NCBI GenBank assembly: GCA_033764335.1
Contig: JANRJC010000013.1
Span: 1 to 64,000, forward strand
Length of the DNA stretch: 64,000 bases
Direction: 5' to 3'
Source: JAGQVA01 sp033764335
GTDB taxonomy: Bacteria > Bacteroidota > Bacteroidia > J057
Both the position numbers and the translations under genes were made by a program. Within the stretch, counting starts at the first letter, position 1. Every line of letters starts with the position of its first letter. This document shows, piece by piece, positions 52,717-61,410 of the stretch. The notes beneath the pieces were generated by a model that had not been told where the DNA came from, ran no database searches, and saw nothing but the letters and a program-made list of their open reading frames with translations.

Positions 52717-54162
52717 ATGCTGGAACTTCGGAACTATATCAACGGCCAGCTTACACCGCCGCTGGCGGGTAAATACCTTGACGGACTCAACCCCGCCACA
52801 GGAGAGGTCTTTGCAAAAGTTCCGGACAGTCAGCCACAGGACGTGGAGGCCGCGTTTCAGGCCGCGAAAAAGGCTTTTCCGCTTTGGTCGGGTTTGTCGG
52901 TAAATGAACGTGCGGCTTTACTTATCCGCATTGCCGATGGTATATTTGCCCGAAAAGAAGCGCTTGCGCGAGCCGAATCTATTGACAACGGCAAACCCGT
53001 TTCCCTGGCCCGGCGAATGGATATTCCCCGCGCAGAGGAGAATTTCCGCTACTTCGCTCATGCCATCACCCAGTTTCATAATGAGTCCTACGACATGGGT
53101 AGCCAGGGATTTAACTATACTCTCCGGCGCCCTTTAGGAGTTGCAGGTCTGATTTCTCCCTGGAATCTGCCGCTCTATCTTTTCTCCTGGAAAATTGCGC
53201 CCGCACTTGCCGCAGGGAATACGGCTGTGGCAAAACCCTCCGAAATCACTCCTTATACCGCATACCTGCTTTCCGAAATTTGTATAGAGGCCGGTTTGCC
53301 CCCCGGGGTTCTTAACATCGTACATGGCACAGGGCCTTCCGTCGGTGAAACCATTGTGGCCCATCCGCAGATTCCGGTACTATCCTTTACCGGAAGTACA
53401 GCCGTGGGTCGTCGAATTGCGGAAATCGCCGCACCCATGTTTAAAAAAGTTTCGCTGGAGATGGGCGGTAAAAATGCGAATGTGATTTTTGCTGATGCAG
53501 ACTACGAACCAACACTCAGCACCAGTGTGCGTGCCTCCTTTACCAATCAGGGGCAAATTTGTCTGTGCGGTTCGCGGATATTTGTCGAAAAGCCACTATA
53601 TGACCGATTTGTAAGAGATTTTGTGGATAAGGTAAAACAACTGAAGGTGGGTGATCCCTTAGAGGAAGATACCCAAATCGGGGCTATTGTTTCCCGCATT
53701 CAGTATGAAAAAGATCTTCATTATATTCAGCTTGCAAAAGAAGAGGGCGGGCAAATTCTCTGCGGAGGTGAAGCCGCAGGCCCGGTAAACGATCGCTGCG
53801 CGAAAGGTTTTTTCCTTCAGCCTACCGTGATTGCCGGACTCAGCCCTGAATGCCGAGTAAATCAGGAAGAAATTTTTGGCCCCGTGGTAACGGTCTTTCC
53901 TTTCAATGATGAAAACGAAGCGCTCCATTTTGCCAACTGCACACCCTATGGTTTGTCCAGTACGATTTTTACCACAAATCTTAAACGCGCACATCGGTTT
54001 GCCGCCGCAATTGAGTCGGGTATTGTATGGGTTAATGACTGGCTGGTGCGCGATCTGAGGACACCTTTTGGAGGCGTAAAGCAGTCCGGAATTGGCCGTG
54101 AGGGAGGATTTGAAGCGTTGCGGTTTTTTACGGAGCCGAAAAATGTCTTTATTCAATTATAA
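52717..54162 (+). CDS. Aldehyde dehydrogenase (muconic-semialdehyde-type)
   Basis: This 481-residue NAD(P)-dependent aldehyde dehydrogenase has the catalytic Cys282 in GQICLCG and the general base Glu248 in LEMGGKNAN. The Rossmann segment FTGSTAVGRRIAEIA precedes it, with the phosphate-binding LISPWNLPLYLFSWKIAPAL near 155. The double-Cys GQICLCG form and overall pattern are closest to hydroxy- or aminomuconic-semialdehyde dehydrogenases. A broad betaine-type specificity is also possible. No other aromatic-catabolism genes are next to it. Confidence 0.88.
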   Translation: MLELRNYINGQLTPPLAGKYLDGLNPATGEVFAKVPDSQPQDVEAAFQAAKKAFPLWSGLSVNERAALLIRIADGIFARKEALARAESIDNGKPVSLARRMDIPRAEENFRYFAHAITQFHNESYDMGSQGFNYTLRRPLGVAGLISPWNLPLYLFSWKIAPALAAGNTAVAKPSEITPYTAYLLSEICIEAGLPPGVLNIVHGTGPSVGETIVAHPQIPVLSFTGSTAVGRRIAEIAAPMFKKVSLEMGGKNANVIFADADYEPTLSTSVRASFTNQGQICLCGSRIFVEKPLYDRFVRDFVDKVKQLKVGDPLEEDTQIGAIVSRIQYEKDLHYIQLAKEEGGQILCGGEAAGPVNDRCAKGFFLQPTVIAGLSPECRVNQEEIFGPVVTVFPFNDENEALHFANCTPYGLSSTIFTTNLKRAHRFAAAIESGIVWVNDWLVRDLRTPFGGVKQSGIGREGGFEALRFFTEPKNVFIQL

Positions 54163-54186
54163 CTTTACGATCCGGGATAATACATG

Positions 54187-54194
54187 TAAATTTG
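54187..54194 (+). promoter_or_regulatory. −7 promoter box of the coiled-coil lipoprotein gene
   Basis: TAAATTTG matches TAnnTTTG exactly. A TTG at 54192 inside this box is not a credible start codon, so the gene starts at 54216. Confidence 0.5.
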
Positions 54195-54215
54195 AGCCGT
54201 TTTGAATATAAGGAT

Positions 54216-54779
54216 ATGAAACTGCGCTACCTCATTTTTTTTACCTTAATATTTGTGCTGATCCATTCGGGCTGCGAATCGGTGGATCTGTCCCTCGTCA
54301 ACCAGGTGAAACGGTTTGAGCCGGAATGGATGAACCTGAGTGAAAAGGTTTCTTTTATTGATCGAAACCTCCGTATTACTAACCAACGATATGAAAAAGA
54401 CCTCGAAGAGGTCAATCCTTTTATATCTGATCCCGGAACCGCCGAGCGCACCGACCTCTATGGAATGCGCAGCCAGTATCGGAATATGATCGCGGAACGC
54501 GACGATATCCAGAAAAAATTTGATGAGTCCAAAACCCACTTTGTAACGGCAGTGACCGAATTTAATGAGTGGCAGAACAAACTGATGAAAAAACGGCTGG
54601 ACTCCGATAAAGCGCGTATTCAGCTCCAAGAGTATCAGCGTACCTACCGGGAATTATATAAAGAAATAGACACCTTGCAGAACGAATTGATCAGAAACAT
54701 CAACAAACACAATTCACTCCTGCGTCAGATTACCTCAGCACTTAAACTTTATACCAATTACGACATCAACTACCGGTAA
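54216..54779 (+). CDS. Coiled-coil lipoprotein of unknown function
   Basis: The start at 54216 (AGGAT precedes it) gives 187 residues. The lipoprotein signal FTLIFVLIHSGC is followed by a long, nearly continuous helical region (about 25-180) rich in Glu, Lys, Gln and Arg with heptad-like hydrophobic spacing. There are no catalytic motifs. It may be an envelope spacer or cell-wall-linked lipoprotein. It converges on the phosphoheptose isomerase gene with a hairpin shared by both stops. Confidence 0.65.
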   Translation: MKLRYLIFFTLIFVLIHSGCESVDLSLVNQVKRFEPEWMNLSEKVSFIDRNLRITNQRYEKDLEEVNPFISDPGTAERTDLYGMRSQYRNMIAERDDIQKKFDESKTHFVTAVTEFNEWQNKLMKKRLDSDKARIQLQEYQRTYRELYKEIDTLQNELIRNINKHNSLLRQITSALKLYTNYDINYR

Positions 54780-54795
54780 AACCGTTTACCGGTAG
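54770..54795. terminator. Perfect 11-bp hairpin spanning both stop codons
   Basis: CTACCGGTAAA (54770-54780) and TTTACCGGTAG (54785-54795) form an 11-bp stem with loop ACCG. The plus-strand stop is at 54777-54779 and the minus-strand stop at 54786-54788, so the hairpin encodes both gene ends. There is no T-run, so it may act as a transcript-end stabiliser rather than a full terminator. Confidence 0.6.
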
Positions 54796-55427
54796 GATTG
54801 ATTCCGGTGAAATATATCCTTTTCATCCACACAATACATCTTGACATCGAGCATGGAGTGGATGATAAACTGGTGAAGCGTTTCTACGAAACCGTAGGAA
54901 AAAGAAGGCACATAAAAATTCAGATCCCCCATACTCCTGAGCGTATTGTCGGGTTTAAACCCACTACAGGTGATCAATTTTGCCCCTTTGTTCAATGCTG
55001 CCTGTGCACCTTTTAATATATTGACCGAACTCCCGGAGCTACTTATGCAAATAGCGATGTCACCTTTTTCGGCAAATTGTTCAATCGGAATGGAAAATAC
55101 TTCGTCATAGCTGTAGTCATTCGCGATACAGGTAAGAACCGGAGCATCATTGAAAGTGATGGCTTTTACGCCTCCGTTTTTCCAAAAATCCACTGCCAAG
55201 TGGCTGGCAACACCGGCACTGCCTCCGTTACCGATGATCATGATTTTATTGCGATCCTTTTGCGCCTCGACCAGCCATTGAGTAGAGCGGTCAAGCGCGA
55301 CATCGTAAGGAATTTCGTTTTCCTGATCGCTGGCTTTTATATTGGAGAGCGCTTCTGTGAAAGACTCGCTATATTTATTCCAAAAGGTTTTACTATCCAC
55401 GTTTGCCGGTTTTGTTATCTCTTTCAT
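54786..55427 (-). CDS. gmhA: Phosphoheptose isomerase-like SIS protein
   Basis: This is a 213-residue SIS-domain protein. The sugar-phosphate-binding motifs are IIGNGGSAGVASHLAVDF and ICISSSGSSVNIL. The C-terminal FVETLHQFIIHSML with the active-site Glu-His pair matches GmhA (sedoheptulose-7-phosphate isomerase). It makes D-glycero-D-manno-heptose 7-phosphate for LPS or S-layer glycans. Here it is the last gene of the polysaccharide operon, in which an HldE-like enzyme supplies the next steps. Confidence 0.82.
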   Translation of the reverse strand: MKEITKPANVDSKTFWNKYSESFTEALSNIKASDQENEIPYDVALDRSTQWLVEAQKDRNKIMIIGNGGSAGVASHLAVDFWKNGGVKAITFNDAPVLTCIANDYSYDEVFSIPIEQFAEKGDIAICISSSGSSVNILKGAQAALNKGAKLITCSGFKPDNTLRSMGDLNFYVPSFSYGFVETLHQFIIHSMLDVKMYCVDEKDIFHRNQSYR

Positions 55428-55476
55428 AATTTTGACTTCATCCGGAGGACAAATATACGTTTTTTTTGCCGCCTTA

Positions 55477-56967
55477 TTAGCGGGAAATAAATCTTCCGAA
55501 TACCTTCTTCAAAATGTCCACCATCATTTTGTTTATATCCGGTGAAATTTTCAACCAAAAAATCAGTGGCAGATATACCACAGTAACAACCCCAGACCGT
55601 ACAAAAATGTCCAGCAGATGGTTGCCGGTAGAAGGAAGATTCAGACCCATGATTAATACAACTGCCATTACAGCAATGTTGAGCAGGGTTTTTATTGTAA
55701 AGGGCTGCATTTGGAATTTTAAATAGACAAACAGACAGCCAATGCCATTGTACAGGAAAAGAGAGACGGCAGTAGCTAGTGCAGCACCCGTTGCGCCATA
55801 CGGCGGAATCAATACATAGTCAGTAACTACAACAAAAATAAACAGAAGAATATTGGAGTATAAGTCAAAACGGTAATACCTTGAGTTGACGATGATCGGG
55901 CGATGAAGACCCGTAATGATATTGAAAAGTGATCCGATTCCCAGTAAAATTACCGCCGATCTTCCGTCCGAATATTTAGGAAGAAGTGCAAAAAATGAAT
56001 CAATATTTACCCAAATCCCCACAAAAACCAGTGCCGCCACAACCAGATTGGTGATGGCGGTTTTTTGATAAAGTTCCAGAATAAGATCCGGCCTCCGACT
56101 TTTGGTATGATTGGCGATCAGGGGAATAGTGATTGAACGAATCGAACGGGCGGGCATCTGTATCAGTACTGCAATATAAAAAGCAACTGCATAGGTGGCG
56201 ACGACCTTTTCACCTACCAGCCAGCCCAGCATAAGAATATCCACTTTCCCCACCAGCAGATTGGTCATTTCTCCCAAAGACGAATACCATCCATAATTAA
56301 GCATAATTCGCCCGATACGCCCTTTCATCCAGTCAAACCCCGAGGAAAAGCGTAATTGGTTTAACCGAATAAGATACACCCCGATAATGACCACCGGAAC
56401 AAAAAAACTCAATGTCATTCCGTTTAGAAAACCTCTGAATGTCAGGTAATCGTAGTGAAAAAGAATAATAAGCAGTGTCTGCGGGATCCTGAGTGCGACA
56501 TTATAAGCCATTGCCGGTACTACCGTTTTCAGCAGCGACTGGGAAAGTGTAGAAAGAACCCGATATAAGGTGTAGGAAAGAATAAGCGGATAAATATAGA
56601 CGTACTCGCTGGCAAACAGCGGTGATTTGGGGCCGTATTGAGCAACAATAAAAGGTTTTATCAGCAAGAGAATCAGGCAGATCGCGGCAAAGCCAATCAC
56701 GCTGTAAAGCGTGATGAAAAACATAAATTTCCCCTCCTTATCCCTCTTTTCGTAGAAATAAGGAAAAAACCGCAGGATAACTTTGGTGATGCCCAGTTGT
56801 GAAAATTCGGAGCCTAACACCATAAAAGTCATTAACAACTCAATCAGACCATACTGACTTTCGGTTAGCCATTGGTAAAAGAGAAGGGATTTATTTAACC
56901 ACCCTAAAATTACCCCCAGATAGGTATAGATAGTATTCTGGATACTTTGCCGCTGGACAATCCCCAT
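55477..56967 (-). CDS. Polysaccharide flippase (Wzx/MATE-like)
   Basis: This 496-residue integral membrane protein has about 12-14 hydrophobic segments and an N-terminal QNTIYTYLGVILGWLNKSLLF, the start typical of oligosaccharide flippases. It should move lipid-linked repeat units across the inner membrane. It is encoded between the HldE-like and GmhA genes, with short spacers (5 and 49 bp). Specificity cannot be read. Confidence 0.82.
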   Translation of the reverse strand: MGIVQRQSIQNTIYTYLGVILGWLNKSLLFYQWLTESQYGLIELLMTFMVLGSEFSQLGITKVILRFFPYFYEKRDKEGKFMFFITLYSVIGFAAICLILLLIKPFIVAQYGPKSPLFASEYVYIYPLILSYTLYRVLSTLSQSLLKTVVPAMAYNVALRIPQTLLIILFHYDYLTFRGFLNGMTLSFFVPVVIIGVYLIRLNQLRFSSGFDWMKGRIGRIMLNYGWYSSLGEMTNLLVGKVDILMLGWLVGEKVVATYAVAFYIAVLIQMPARSIRSITIPLIANHTKSRRPDLILELYQKTAITNLVVAALVFVGIWVNIDSFFALLPKYSDGRSAVILLGIGSLFNIITGLHRPIIVNSRYYRFDLYSNILLFIFVVVTDYVLIPPYGATGAALATAVSLFLYNGIGCLFVYLKFQMQPFTIKTLLNIAVMAVVLIMGLNLPSTGNHLLDIFVRSGVVTVVYLPLIFWLKISPDINKMMVDILKKVFGRFISR

Positions 56968-56972
56968 GGGAG

Positions 56973-58493
56973 CTATTTAAGCATGTGGCTGATCATTTTA
57001 TTCAACTCAACTTTTGTTACCGGTCGCTCATTGCCGAGAATATTGACAGCCAGGGCACCCACACTATTTCCGATAAAAGGAATGAGATCGGGCGGACAAT
57101 TTTTATAGGCACAGAGAGAAGTGACCGAAAGCACAGCATCCCCTGCTCCCACAGAGTCCACCACACTGGTCGCCAGAGCGGGTGCGCGGTAAAAATTGCC
57201 GTTGTGATAATAAACCGAACCTTTTTGTCCCAGGGTGATGGTGATCGCCTGGCAGCCGGTATTGTCTTTCAACCGCAGGATAAGATCTTCGAGATTGCCG
57301 TATTTACTGCCAAAGGGAAGCCGGATTTCGTTCTCATCAATCGAAATATAATCAGCCCCTTCGTATTTGGTGATATAGTTGTATCCAAAGTTGTTACTGT
57401 TTGTCTGCGCATTGACTGCTACATAAATATCGGCGTTTGTGAGAAACTCCTGAACCGCAGGCGTAATCATACCATGCCCGAAATCCGCAATTAGTACAAG
57501 ATCGTAATTTCCGATCACGGAATCGAGATAGGCAATCATTTCATTTTCAACGGATTCGGGAAGGTTAGTATCGTTCATGTAAGTCACCTCAAATACTTTC
57601 GTATTGAGGTATTCGGCGATATATCTTCGTTTGGCAGGAGTGGGACCATCGTCGCGATAGAAATATCGGGACGAAATTTCTTTAGCGAGTTTGGGTTTTA
57701 TTACCTCCATCTGGTCGTTGTGTGTGCCGAGGCAGGTGACCAGATGAACTTCTTTGGCAAACTGGTTGAGGTGGTTGGCGATAGCAAGCACCCCTCCGGC
57801 AAATACTTCGGCGCGTATAAACTGCGTCGAAAGGGTAGGGGATTTGGAGGATTTTCCCAGCGATCGAATATAGTGGTATTCGTCTATAATCGTATCTCCG
57901 ATAACGAGCACCCGCACATCGGAAAGGCTTTCGATCAATCGAATAATGTCTTCCGAAGAATGTTGTTGTTTAAGGTTGTGAATATAGTCCTGTGCAGATT
58001 CATCGAGCGGGCTGAAGTGGGCATTGATGAGTTTGGAGGACGAAAAAACAACTTCTTCGGTAAAATAAATATCTCCGCCTTCGGCTCTTACTGCGTCCAC
58101 CTCCTTACGGATGTTGTCTGTGAGATCGTCTTCGAAGTTTTTATAATCCTGCCCTTTGACGTAAAAGTCGGGCTTTAGTAAATGGAGTGTTTCTACCGCC
58201 GTAGGCCAGAGATTCACAGCCACATAATCAATCACCTCCAATGCCGCCAAGGTTTCCAGCCGCATCTGTTGATTAAATGCGGGCCTGCCCGGGCCTTTAT
58301 TTACCAGATGATCGGGGGTGATAGTTACTACCAGAATATCAGCGGCTTTTTTTGCAGCCTCAAAATGTTTGATATGTCCCAGATGCATAAGGTCAAAACA
58401 GCCATGGCAGTGCGCAACGGTATGGCCTTCGGCTTTCAGACCGGAAATGATATTCGCAAGGTCTTCGATCGGTAAGATTTTGTCTTTTTTCAT
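56973..58493 (-). CDS. Bifunctional nucleotidyltransferase-sugar kinase (HldE-like with swapped domains)
   Basis: The protein has 506 residues. The cytidylyltransferase-fold domain comes first (about 1-170) with the catalytic H37-L-G-H40 (DLMHLGH). The PfkB/ribokinase domain comes second (about 190-506), starting VIGDTIIDEYHYIRSLG and ending with the anion-hole motif VDSVGAGDAV (about 452). Classical HldE has the kinase first and the transferase second. It probably phosphorylates and activates a heptose phosphate made by the GmhA-like enzyme. No GmhB phosphatase gene is visible in the window. The 4-nt overlap with the epimerase gene shows tight coupling. Another sugar is possible. Confidence 0.8.
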   Translation of the reverse strand: MKKDKILPIEDLANIISGLKAEGHTVAHCHGCFDLMHLGHIKHFEAAKKAADILVVTITPDHLVNKGPGRPAFNQQMRLETLAALEVIDYVAVNLWPTAVETLHLLKPDFYVKGQDYKNFEDDLTDNIRKEVDAVRAEGGDIYFTEEVVFSSSKLINAHFSPLDESAQDYIHNLKQQHSSEDIIRLIESLSDVRVLVIGDTIIDEYHYIRSLGKSSKSPTLSTQFIRAEVFAGGVLAIANHLNQFAKEVHLVTCLGTHNDQMEVIKPKLAKEISSRYFYRDDGPTPAKRRYIAEYLNTKVFEVTYMNDTNLPESVENEMIAYLDSVIGNYDLVLIADFGHGMITPAVQEFLTNADIYVAVNAQTNSNNFGYNYITKYEGADYISIDENEIRLPFGSKYGNLEDLILRLKDNTGCQAITITLGQKGSVYYHNGNFYRAPALATSVVDSVGAGDAVLSVTSLCAYKNCPPDLIPFIGNSVGALAVNILGNERPVTKVELNKMISHMLK

Positions 58494-59482
58494 TTTTTCC
58501 CCAAATACTTAAACCAGTCCTTTGTTGCCTCTGCAATACTTGCGGGTTCCCATAGTGGCGCTTCCCGCCAGTAGTTTATATTGTCCAGCATGGTTTGTAC
58601 TCCTTCTTCAAAACTTACTTTCGGCTCCCAGTTGAGGATCTTTCGGATTTTGGTGGTATCTGCGAAGGTACAATCCGGTTCACCGGGGCGTTTGGGGATA
58701 TAAGTAATTTCTCCGCCTAATAGTTCCACCAAACGATTTACACTATAGGTTCCTCCGCTGCCTACATTCATCACTTCGCCGATGGCGGCATCGGTTTCTG
58801 ACGCCCTAATGCAGGCTGCGGCAATATCCGACACAAAAGTAAAATCTCTTGTCTGGGTACCGTCTCCTACTACGGTATAAGGTTTGTTGTTGAGTTTTTG
58901 GGCGAGAAATACGCCGAAAACGGCTCCGTAAGTTCCTGAGGTTCGCGACCGCGGACCATAAACATTAAAAAACCGCAGGGATGTCGTGGCAAGTCCATAG
59001 ACTTTGTGCCAGTTGAGCACGTATTGTTCACCAATCCACTTGGTAGTGGCGTAGGGATATTCGGGACGAATCTCTGCGGTTTCGGGTGTGGGGTAATGGT
59101 CGGGAATGCCATAACAGGAAGAAGACGCTGCATAAATCAGCCGCTTTACTCCGGCTTTCCGGCTGGCTTCCAGCACGTTGATCGTACCGTCCACATTGGA
59201 CTTGTGGTAGTTGATCGGTTGCTGAATCGAAGGCACAATATCGGCCAATGCGGCGATATGAAACACTTTTTCCACTCCCTCAAAATAGCTGTCAATTGCT
59301 CCGTATTCGGAAATATCAGCAATATAAACGGTGAGTTTGGAATTCTCCTTCTGGTGCTCCAGGTTCAATAACCTTCCGGTTGAAAGGTTGTCTATTACGG
59401 TTACATCTGCTCCTTTTGCCAGCAGCGCATCCACAAGGTGGCTGCCGATAAACCCGCAACCTCCGGTTACTAATACTTTCAT
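58490..59482 (-). CDS. NAD-dependent sugar-nucleotide epimerase/dehydratase
   Basis: This 330-residue extended SDR has the NAD motif GGCGFIG (7-13), IDNLSTGR after strand 2, the catalytic AASSSCYG, and Y144-A-T-T-K148 (YxxxK). The C-terminal RPGEPDCTFADTTK pattern is close to UDP-glucose/GlcNAc 4-epimerases. It overlaps both neighbours by 4 nt. The exact sugar is unknown. Confidence 0.87.
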   Translation of the reverse strand: MKVLVTGGCGFIGSHLVDALLAKGADVTVIDNLSTGRLLNLEHQKENSKLTVYIADISEYGAIDSYFEGVEKVFHIAALADIVPSIQQPINYHKSNVDGTINVLEASRKAGVKRLIYAASSSCYGIPDHYPTPETAEIRPEYPYATTKWIGEQYVLNWHKVYGLATTSLRFFNVYGPRSRTSGTYGAVFGVFLAQKLNNKPYTVVGDGTQTRDFTFVSDIAAACIRASETDAAIGEVMNVGSGGTYSVNRLVELLGGEITYIPKRPGEPDCTFADTTKIRKILNWEPKVSFEEGVQTMLDNINYWREAPLWEPASIAEATKDWFKYLGKK

Positions 59483-60591
59483 GTATGAAAAAATCTTTCG
59501 ATGGTATCACAAATATAATCCACTTCCTCGTCGAGGAGTTCCGGGAATACAGGCAGACTGAGAATAGTATCCATTTGCCTTTCCGCTACGGGGAAATCCC
59601 CGCGTTTATAGCCCAGATACCCAGCCGCTTCCTGAAGGTGAATGGAAATAGGGTAATGAACTTTTGAGTCCACCCCGTTTTCTTTCAGAAAATTCATTAA
59701 CTCATTTCTCCGCTCGGTCTGGATGATAAAAGTATGGTAAACAGACTTTATACCGGGGGCATCTGTTGGAACCCATACATACTGACCGAGGCGTTGCTGG
59801 TATTTTTCGGCGATTTCGCGCCGGCGATTGTTCCAACGACTGAGGTATTTGAGTTTTACCTGAAGAATGGCCGCCTGGATCGCGTCGAGGCGGGAGTTGT
59901 AGCTCCAGAATTCGCATTCATCGCGGTTTTTCAGGCCGTGGTTTCGGGCTTTGAGCAGGTATTCGTAGAGTTTGTCATCGTTGGTTGTGATCATGCCTCC
60001 GTCGCCTACGGCGTTGAGGTTTTTCAGCGGGTGAAGGCTGAATCCTCCGGCAATGCCCATTGATCCCACAGCGTTGCCTTTGTAGATAGCCCCCACGGCC
60101 TGTGCACAATCTTCAATGACATAAAGGCCATGTTTTGCTGCGATAGCCAGAATGGGTTCCATATCCGCCGGCCTACCCGTGAGGTGTACCGGAGCAATGG
60201 CTCGGGTGCGGGGGGTAATGGCTTTTTCGAGTTTGTCTGGATCAAGGTTATAGTCGTCGCGTACGTCGGCGAAAACCGGTGTTGCACCGATCAGGGCAAT
60301 GGACGAAGCAGAGGCGAGAAAGGAATTGGGCGGTACAATGACCTCATGCCCTGCACCGATACCAAGGCCGCGCATAACGAGAAACAGCGCATCGGTTCCA
60401 TTGTTGACGCCTACGGCGTACTTTGTGCCACATAAGGCTGCGAAGTCGGCCTCAAACCGCGCTACTCTTTCCCCCAGAATATACATGCCGCTTTCCAGCA
60501 CTTTTTCAATTTCGGCCATTACCTCCGCTTTGTAAAGAGAGGTTTGGACACCGATATTGACATAGGGAATTTGTCTTTGTATTACCTGCAT
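59479..60591 (-). CDS. DegT/DnrJ/EryC1-family sugar aminotransferase
   Basis: This 370-residue PLP enzyme has the substrate motif NNGTDALFLVMRGLGIG. The PLP-binding Lys is about 190 in SLHPLKNLNAVGDGGM, and EDCAQAVGA and VHYPISIHLQ are also present. The family transaminates 4-keto or 3-keto sugar nucleotides. With the downstream epimerase and the upstream NeuD-type acyltransferase it could make an N-acylated amino sugar. It overlaps the epimerase by 4 nt and lies 3 bp after the methyltransferase gene. Confidence 0.9.
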   Translation of the reverse strand: MQVIQRQIPYVNIGVQTSLYKAEVMAEIEKVLESGMYILGERVARFEADFAALCGTKYAVGVNNGTDALFLVMRGLGIGAGHEVIVPPNSFLASASSIALIGATPVFADVRDDYNLDPDKLEKAITPRTRAIAPVHLTGRPADMEPILAIAAKHGLYVIEDCAQAVGAIYKGNAVGSMGIAGGFSLHPLKNLNAVGDGGMITTNDDKLYEYLLKARNHGLKNRDECEFWSYNSRLDAIQAAILQVKLKYLSRWNNRRREIAEKYQQRLGQYVWVPTDAPGIKSVYHTFIIQTERRNELMNFLKENGVDSKVHYPISIHLQEAAGYLGYKRGDFPVAERQMDTILSLPVFPELLDEEVDYICDTIERFFHT

Positions 60592-60594
60592 AAT

Positions 60595-61410
60595 TTATTT
60601 TTTAATGGCCCATGCTACACCTTTGCGATGGTAAACCTCATAAAAGTCAAAATTATCTTTTTGTTCAAAGCGGAACTGTTCCCACACTTTTCCTAGTTTA
60701 TATCCCTCGGGTCCAATATCATCAAATAATAAAAATCCACCCGTAGCTACATAGTTTGCCACATTCCGCAGGTCAATCAGTGCCGTTTCTTCGTCATGTG
60801 CTCCATCCACCAGGATATAGTCAAACTTTTTATTCGGGTTTTGCCGGAAATACTCCGGAACCGTAATACGTGAATCACCGGAGACAAATTGAATGTTATT
60901 TGTAGGAATATTAAAATAGCGCAGGTTTCGCTTCACTTTTCCGGTGGAAAGATAGCGGATAAGAAAATCGAAATACTGCATGTATTTCCGTGAAATATTA
61001 ATGTTTGACCGACCATCTGCCGAACCTTTCAGCCGGGTAATCATTCTGGAAAGCCAGGTCACACTGAAGTATTCCCGCCACAAGTCAAAAGAGACAATTT
61101 CTAGCCCGGTATAGCTATTGTAAGCGGTGAGAAGCGAGATAAGTGATCCTCCTGTGCGAGTACCAATTTCAAGGATGGTTTTGGGCGAATAGTTACTGCC
61201 AATCCAACTTTGAACCATGCCCGTTTCAAAAATCTCTCCCTCTCGGACGTATTCCCCAATATTTTCAAAACTTTTCCAGTAGTGATCATTGGGATCTACT
61301 TTGCGAAGAATCCGAAAATTGGAAAGCACAAAATCCCGACGCTCTTTTATTGCTTCGAGCATTTTTTCACGAGAAAGCCGGGTGGCTGGTGTCGAAGGGG
61401 TAAGTGCCAT
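60595..61410 (-). CDS. Class I SAM-dependent methyltransferase (CmcI-like)
   Basis: This 271-residue protein has motif I ILEIGTRTGGSLISLL (about 79-94). DYILVDGAHDEETALIDL, with a metal- or acid-type Asp/His pair, and FLLFDDIG follow, as in the CmcI/rhamnosyl-O-methyltransferase family. It probably O-methylates a sugar of the surface glycan. Its ATG shares its A with the stop of the upstream epimerase gene (1-nt overlap at 61410). Confidence 0.75.
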   Translation of the reverse strand: MALTPSTPATRLSREKMLEAIKERRDFVLSNFRILRKVDPNDHYWKSFENIGEYVREGEIFETGMVQSWIGSNYSPKTILEIGTRTGGSLISLLTAYNSYTGLEIVSFDLWREYFSVTWLSRMITRLKGSADGRSNINISRKYMQYFDFLIRYLSTGKVKRNLRYFNIPTNNIQFVSGDSRITVPEYFRQNPNKKFDYILVDGAHDEETALIDLRNVANYVATGGFLLFDDIGPEGYKLGKVWEQFRFEQKDNFDFYEVYHRKGVAWAIKK

